Assembly: GCA_937899055.1 (NCBI GenBank) | Contig: CALBPX010000039.1 | Span: 1 to 10,052 of the forward strand | Direction of reading: 5' to 3' | Length of the DNA: 10,052 nt | Origin: an uncultured Bacteroidales bacterium | GTDB taxonomy: Bacteria; Bacteroidota; Bacteroidia; Bacteroidales; UBA932 | Part shown: piece by piece, positions 6,914 to 10,052 of the stretch | Numbering within the stretch: position 1 is the first letter of the stretch | Layout of the letters: every line of letters starts with the position of its first letter | Notes under the pieces: model-generated | Databases searched by the model: none | Seen by the model: the letters and a program-made list of their open reading frames with translations, nothing else | Told to the model about the DNA's origin: nothing | Position numbers and translations under genes: made by a program

Positions 6914-8028
6914 ATCCTTTGAACAGTTCCCGATGAAACTTCAAATTTACTGCATCTGCCCCCTACCTTGTCTATCAGGGCATCCATACGGACCTTGTTG
7001 CTGTCTGTAATGAATATCTGTCCAAAGTTGCTGCCGCTGACCATCTGGAGCAGGTTCTCAACTCTGGAAATATCCAACTTGTCAAATATGTCGTCCAGCA
7101 GGAGTATCGGGGCCAGTCCGCCTGTTTTAGACTTCATAATATCGAACTGAGCCAGTTTCAGGGCTATCTGGAAGCATTTCTGCTGCCCCTGGCTTGCCGT
7201 CCGGCGCAGCGGACTGTAAAGCTTTCCGTCTGTGGACATGTCAAACAGCAGGTCGTCGCGGTGAATGCCTCCGGTAGTAAACCCCATTATGCGGTCTCGT
7301 TCTGTGTTCTTTTCCAGAATTTCCTTCATGGAAAGCTTCAGAAGCTCGCTCTGATAGCTCAGACTCACAGACTCTGCCGCCCCACTTACCTCTGTGTAAT
7401 AGTTCTGTACACTGTCCTGAAGAAGGATGCAGAGCTTCTTTCTGGCTTCAGATATATAAGCCGCATTATCGCAAAGCTGGGTATCAAACACTTCCAGAAG
7501 CTCTTTCTGAACATTAAAGTCCTTAAGGAGTCTGTTACGCTGCATCAAGATCTTGTTGTATCGCTGAAGCCGGTCCAGATACTCCCTGTCTGTCTGGCTT
7601 AAAAGGGCATTTACAAAGCGGCGGCGTTCCTCTGCCGAAGAATTTATGAGAGAAGAATCCTGGGGAGAGACCATCACAACCGGAAGCAGTCCGATATGAT
7701 CAGCCAGCCTTTTGTAGGCCTTGTCGTTCTTTTTCACGGTCTTTCCTTCTTGTTCTCCGGTATAGATTGCCAGACCTATCTTGGTCACCGATTCGTCATC
7801 CATGGTGTAAAAACCCGCCACAGCACAGCTCTTGCAGCCATGCCTGACAGAGAACGCATCTTGCCAGTTGAAAAAGCTCTTGCCCATGGAGAGGCTGTAA
7901 ACGGCATCCAGAAGATTGGTCTTGCCGCTTCCGTTGCTTCCTGAGATACAGTTCAGCTTGTCCGAAAATTCCAGGTCGGACAAGGCTATATTTTTGAAGT
8001 CCGTTATGAGTATCCTGCTTAAAAACAT
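6910..8028 (-). CDS. recF: DNA replication and repair protein RecF
   Basis: The 372-residue protein is an SMC-like ABC ATPase of recombinational repair, which acts with RecO and RecR to load RecA at single-strand gaps. Visible motifs are the N-terminal FKNIALSDLEF, a Walker A at 30-37 (GSNGSGKT), SPQDSSLINSSAEERRRFVN (121-140), GGIHRDDL (253-260), the ABC signature region RRTASQGQQK (275-284), a Walker B ending in D312-D313 (ILLLDD), and the switch segment FITDSN (339-344). Length is typical of the family. It is the first gene of the minus-strand operon recF - DUF721 - pdxB - DUF4301. It starts 71 bases from a divergent TPR gene, with a candidate promoter in that gap. Confidence 0.97.
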   Translation of the reverse strand: MFLSRILITDFKNIALSDLEFSDKLNCISGSNGSGKTNLLDAVYSLSMGKSFFNWQDAFSVRHGCKSCAVAGFYTMDDESVTKIGLAIYTGEQEGKTVKKNDKAYKRLADHIGLLPVVMVSPQDSSLINSSAEERRRFVNALLSQTDREYLDRLQRYNKILMQRNRLLKDFNVQKELLEVFDTQLCDNAAYISEARKKLCILLQDSVQNYYTEVSGAAESVSLSYQSELLKLSMKEILEKNTERDRIMGFTTGGIHRDDLLFDMSTDGKLYSPLRRTASQGQQKCFQIALKLAQFDIMKSKTGGLAPILLLDDIFDKLDISRVENLLQMVSGSNFGQIFITDSNKVRMDALIDKVGGRCSKFEVSSGTVQRI

Positions 8029-8042
8029 ATCGCTGAAAACTA

Positions 8043-8074
8043 TTGCAAAATTAGAATATTTATCCGTAAATTTG
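8043..8074 (+). promoter_or_regulatory. Bacteroidota-type promoter of the TPR-yebC operon
   Basis: A -33 TTG at 8043-8045 is followed after 21 bases by TAAATTTG at 8067-8074, an exact match to the TAnnTTTG -7 consensus. Both sequence and spacing fit the primary sigma factor promoters described in Bacteroides. Transcription would begin near 8081, leaving a leader of about 19 bases, A-rich just before the ATG and without a Shine-Dalgarno sequence, as is usual in this phylum. Confidence 0.75.
8046..8053 (-). promoter_or_regulatory. Candidate -7 element of the recF operon promoter
   Basis: On the minus strand these bases read TAATTTTG, an exact fit to the TAnnTTTG -7 consensus of Bacteroidota. 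Transcription would start near 8040, giving a leader of about 11 bases before the recF ATG. No good TTG -33 element sits at the usual 19-21 base spacing upstream; the nearest TTG on this strand is about 28 bases away. The element directly abuts the -33 box of the divergent promoter. Confidence 0.45.
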
Positions 8075-8099
8075 CACTTCGCAAAAAATCTTAATAAAA

Positions 8100-8780
8100 A
8101 TGGCTAAAATCAACAAAGAAAGCTCTGAGCCTAAGGCCAATGTAGCCGAGGCACTTTCAAAGACGGACGAGTTCTTCGAAAAGAACAAGAAGACTATAGG
8201 ATATGTGGCCGGTGGCGTTGCCGTAGTTGCCCTCCTTATTTTCGCTTGGTATTATCTGCTGTATGCTCCTCAGAAGAAAGAGGCTGTAAATCAGCTCTAT
8301 ACCGCAGAACATTATTTTGCGCTGGATTCCTTCAATCTGGCCCTCAACGGCGACGGCAACTTCCTTGGATTTGCTCAAATCATAGACAAATACGGCAGCA
8401 AGGCCCCAAATTCAGTGTATTTCAATGCCGGTATATGCCACTACAGGCTCGGCGATTTTGACAAAGCTATTGAATGTCTGAAGAAATACAACACCAACGA
8501 CAAGATCATGAAGGCCAGGGCAAAGGCCAAAATCGGCGATGCCCTTGTTGACAAAGGCGAGGTTGAAGCCGCCATACCTTACTTTGAGGAGGCATCCGAA
8601 ATAAGCAACAACATCTTCAGTGCAGCCTATCTCAAGAGCGCAGGCATCTGCTACGAGGAACTGGGCAAGTTCGACAAGGCCCTCAACGCCTACAACAAGA
8701 TCAAGAATCAGTTCCCGAACTCTCCGGAAGGGGTTGAAATAGAAAAATACATATCCAGAGCCGAGGCTTCTTTAAACTAG
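8100..8780 (+). CDS. Membrane-anchored tetratricopeptide repeat protein
   Basis: The 226-residue product has a charged cytosolic N terminus (1-32), one transmembrane helix (about 33-55, TIGYVAGGVAVVALLIFAWYY) and an extracytoplasmic domain with TPR-like helical pairs. Clear repeats lie at about 104-134 (NSVYFNAGICHYRLGDFDKAIECLKKY), 138-169 (KARAKAKIGDALVDKGEVEAAIPYFEEA) and 174-207 (SAAYLKSAGICYEELGKFDKALNAYNKI). The layout of a short N-tail, single helix and TPRs recalls YfgM-type inner-membrane proteins, but the specific role is unknown. TPRs normally mediate protein-protein contacts. It is preceded by a good promoter and followed 6 bases later by yebC, so the two are probably one transcript. 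A TPR gene divergent from recF is, from memory, a recurring layout in Bacteroidales. Confidence 0.9.
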   Translation: MAKINKESSEPKANVAEALSKTDEFFEKNKKTIGYVAGGVAVVALLIFAWYYLLYAPQKKEAVNQLYTAEHYFALDSFNLALNGDGNFLGFAQIIDKYGSKAPNSVYFNAGICHYRLGDFDKAIECLKKYNTNDKIMKARAKAKIGDALVDKGEVEAAIPYFEEASEISNNIFSAAYLKSAGICYEELGKFDKALNAYNKIKNQFPNSPEGVEIEKYISRAEASLN

Positions 8781-8786
8781 CAGAAG

Positions 8787-9536
8787 ATGGGAAGAGCGTT
8801 TGAATTCAGAAAAGAAAGGAAGTTCAAGAGATGGGGCAACATGGCCCGCGTCTTTACAAGGCTTGGAAAGGAAATCACCATAGCCGCAAAGAACGGAGGT
8901 CCGGACCCTGACTATAACCCTACCCTAAGAACCATAATCCAGACGGCAAAGAGCGAAAACATGCCTAAGGAGAACATAGACAGGGCTATCAAGAGGGCTG
9001 TTGAAAAGGACCAGAGCGATTATCAGGAAATAGTCTATGAGGGCTACGGCCCCGGCGGAATAGCATATCTGATAGAAACCGCAACAGACAACCATACCCG
9101 TACCGTGGCCAACATCCGCAGCTATTTCAACAAGTTCAACGGAACATTGGGAACCAGCGGCAGCGTAGAGTTCATGTTTGACCACAAATGCGTCTTCAAA
9201 ATCAAGAACAACAATGATATAAACCTTGAAGAACTGGAGCTGGAACTCATAGACTACGGAGCAGACGAGGTCTTTGGCGAAGAAGACGAAGACGGCAACA
9301 AGACCGTGGTAATCTACGGAGCCTACAAATCCTTCGGCGAAATCCAAAAATACATAGAGGACAAAGGCTATACCATAGTCAGCGGTGGTTTTGAGAGAAT
9401 ACCTACGGTTGACCTCAAGAGACTTCCGGAAGACCAGAGGATAGAAAACGAAAAGCTCATAGAAAGAATAGAAAACGACGATGACGTCCAGAATGTATAT
9501 CACACTCTGGATCTGTCAGACTCTCAACAAGGATAA
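8787..9536 (+). CDS. yebC: YebC/PmpR (TACO1) family protein
   Basis: This is a 249-residue member of the YebC family. It opens with the characteristic MGRAFEFRKERKFKRWGNMA, then shows the helical domain (NPTLRTIIQTAKSENMPKENIDRAIKRA, about 44-71), YEGYGPGG (84-91), TDNHTRT (100-106) and the segment FNGTLGTSGSVEFMF (117-131). The acidic insert GEEDEDGN sits in the third domain. Members were long described as transcription regulators (PmpR). The mitochondrial relative TACO1 and more recent bacterial work tie the family to the ribosome and to relief of stalling on proline-rich stretches. Which applies here cannot be told from the sequence. The gene starts 6 bases after the TPR stop and ends 9 bases before a terminator hairpin. 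Confidence 0.95.
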   Translation: MGRAFEFRKERKFKRWGNMARVFTRLGKEITIAAKNGGPDPDYNPTLRTIIQTAKSENMPKENIDRAIKRAVEKDQSDYQEIVYEGYGPGGIAYLIETATDNHTRTVANIRSYFNKFNGTLGTSGSVEFMFDHKCVFKIKNNNDINLEELELELIDYGADEVFGEEDEDGNKTVVIYGAYKSFGEIQKYIEDKGYTIVSGGFERIPTVDLKRLPEDQRIENEKLIERIENDDDVQNVYHTLDLSDSQQG

Positions 9537-9545
9537 ATGCCCCCT

Positions 9546-9577
9546 GATAAGGCCCCTGCGGGCTTTATCTTTTTTTT
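9546..9577 (+). terminator. Rho-independent terminator after yebC
   Basis: GATAAGGCCC (9546-9555) pairs with GGGCTTTATC (9560-9569) over ten base pairs, including one G-U wobble, around a four-base CTGC loop. An uninterrupted run of eight T (9570-9577) follows. This ends the TPR-yebC transcript and separates it from the epimerase gene. Confidence 0.92.
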
Positions 9578-9612
9578 GATACAGACAATATAACTATTTA
9601 AACATAACAATT

Positions 9613-10026
9613 ATGGAATTGACTCATATAGAACATCTGGGAATTGCCGTAAAATCGTTGGAAGAGGCTATTCCTTATTACGAAGAAATGCTCGGCCTGA
9701 AGTGCTACTCTATTGAAGAGGTTAAAGACCAGAAGGTTAAGACCGCATTCTTCAAAATCGGACAGACCAAACTCGAACTTTTGGAAAGCACCGATCCTGA
9801 AGGTACCATTGCAAAGTTCATAGAAAAGAGAGGCGAAGGCGTACACCATGTGGCATTTTCCACTCCATCTGTCCAGACATGCCTGAATGAACTTGAAGCA
9901 AAGGGCGTAAGACTGATTGACAAGGCTCCAAGGAAAGGTGCCGAGGGCCTGAACATCGCCTTCCTTCATCCTAAATCCACTCATGGCGTGCTTACCGAAA
10001 TTTGCGAGGATCCTAACAAGAAATAA
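9613..10026 (+). CDS. mce: Methylmalonyl-CoA epimerase
   Basis: This 137-residue protein has the length and pattern of methylmalonyl-CoA epimerase, a VOC (glyoxalase-fold) metalloenzyme that interconverts (2R)- and (2S)-methylmalonyl-CoA in the succinate-propionate route. Visible are THIEHLGIAVKSLEEAIPYY at the N terminus, KLELLEST (53-60), IAKFIEKRGEGVHHVAF (66-82) and HPKSTHGVLTEI at the C terminus. By family alignment the metal ligands should be H8, E55 (or nearby Q51), one of H78/H79, and E129; all are present. The start ATG follows an A-rich leader without a Shine-Dalgarno sequence. It stands after a terminator, so it begins a new transcription unit that probably continues beyond the window. 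Confidence 0.95.
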   Translation: MELTHIEHLGIAVKSLEEAIPYYEEMLGLKCYSIEEVKDQKVKTAFFKIGQTKLELLESTDPEGTIAKFIEKRGEGVHHVAFSTPSVQTCLNELEAKGVRLIDKAPRKGAEGLNIAFLHPKSTHGVLTEICEDPNKK

Positions 10027-10046
10027 TATAAAACATATAAACTGTT

Positions 10047-10052
10047 ATGAGT
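10047..10052 (+). CDS. Possible start of the next gene (two codons only)
   Basis: The last six bases read ATG AGT (Met-Ser), 20 bases after the epimerase stop and preceded by an AT-rich leader like those of the other genes here. In Bacteroides-type genomes the epimerase gene is, from memory, followed by the large carboxyltransferase subunit of methylmalonyl-CoA decarboxylase / propionyl-CoA carboxylase, whose protein begins Met-Ser. Two codons cannot prove this. Confidence 0.3.

Noticed and set aside
8925..9503. 192-codon open frame on the minus strand inside yebC
   Set aside because: It is antisense to a gene with clear YebC motifs, its product is a Val/Phe/Tyr-rich shadow sequence with no recognisable motif, and it has no promoter or spacing logic.
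9598..9984. 128-codon open frame on the minus strand over the epimerase gene
   Set aside because: It is a shadow of the well-supported methylmalonyl-CoA epimerase in the other strand, with no family resemblance.
1..10052. tRNA, rRNA, CRISPR arrays, complete insertion sequences or phage genes
   Set aside because: Reading through both strands by eye I found no cloverleaf-like segments, no regularly spaced repeats, no transposase or integrase motifs and no phage structural genes.

Overview
The window looks like a chromosomal segment of a Bacteroidota bacterium, probably an anaerobic gut-type Bacteroidales. Three things suggest this: a TAnnTTTG/TTG promoter of the Bacteroides type, gene families largely typical of the phylum (a DUF4301 protein, a recF + DUF721 pair, an RHS protein of the Bacteroidota style), and a methylmalonyl-CoA epimerase that would serve succinate/propionate metabolism. 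Genus and species cannot be told from the sequence alone.

Left part (about 1-4430) is accessory DNA. It opens inside a large RHS-repeat gene whose 5' end lies outside the window. The gene runs through YD repeats and a complete RHS-associated core, then at about base 2085 switches to an AT-rich, unrelated C-terminal tip. The tip carries an HELLHAYQ zinc-metallopeptidase motif with candidate third-ligand glutamates downstream, so it is a plausible polymorphic-toxin warhead. Directly behind it on the same strand are two AT-rich genes of unrecognised family. One encodes a protein with a Sec signal peptide and the other a predicted lipoprotein; both are candidate immunity or accessory proteins. 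Then comes a short fragment of a second RHS gene (29 codons alignable to the intact one), ending against a stretch with repeated TGTCCC motifs. This is the scar of a rearranged RHS locus.

Middle part (4431-8028) is a tightly packed minus-strand operon: recF, a DUF721/DciA-like gene (ATGA overlap), pdxB (1 base gap) and a DUF4301 gene (short overlap). It joins DNA repair/replication functions to pyridoxal-phosphate synthesis and to an uncharacterised protein. I note that this protein carries motifs reminiscent of UDP-sugar pyrophosphorylases.

Right part (8029-10052) is plus strand. A compact divergent promoter region separates recF from a membrane-anchored TPR protein gene, which is followed 6 bases later by a YebC/TACO1-family gene and a clear rho-independent terminator. 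Then comes methylmalonyl-CoA epimerase, and at the window edge the first two codons (ATG AGT) of what may be the next gene, plausibly a carboxyltransferase/decarboxylase subunit.

The most interesting material is the RHS tip with its two exported followers and the downstream RHS fragment. The rest is mostly well-known housekeeping.
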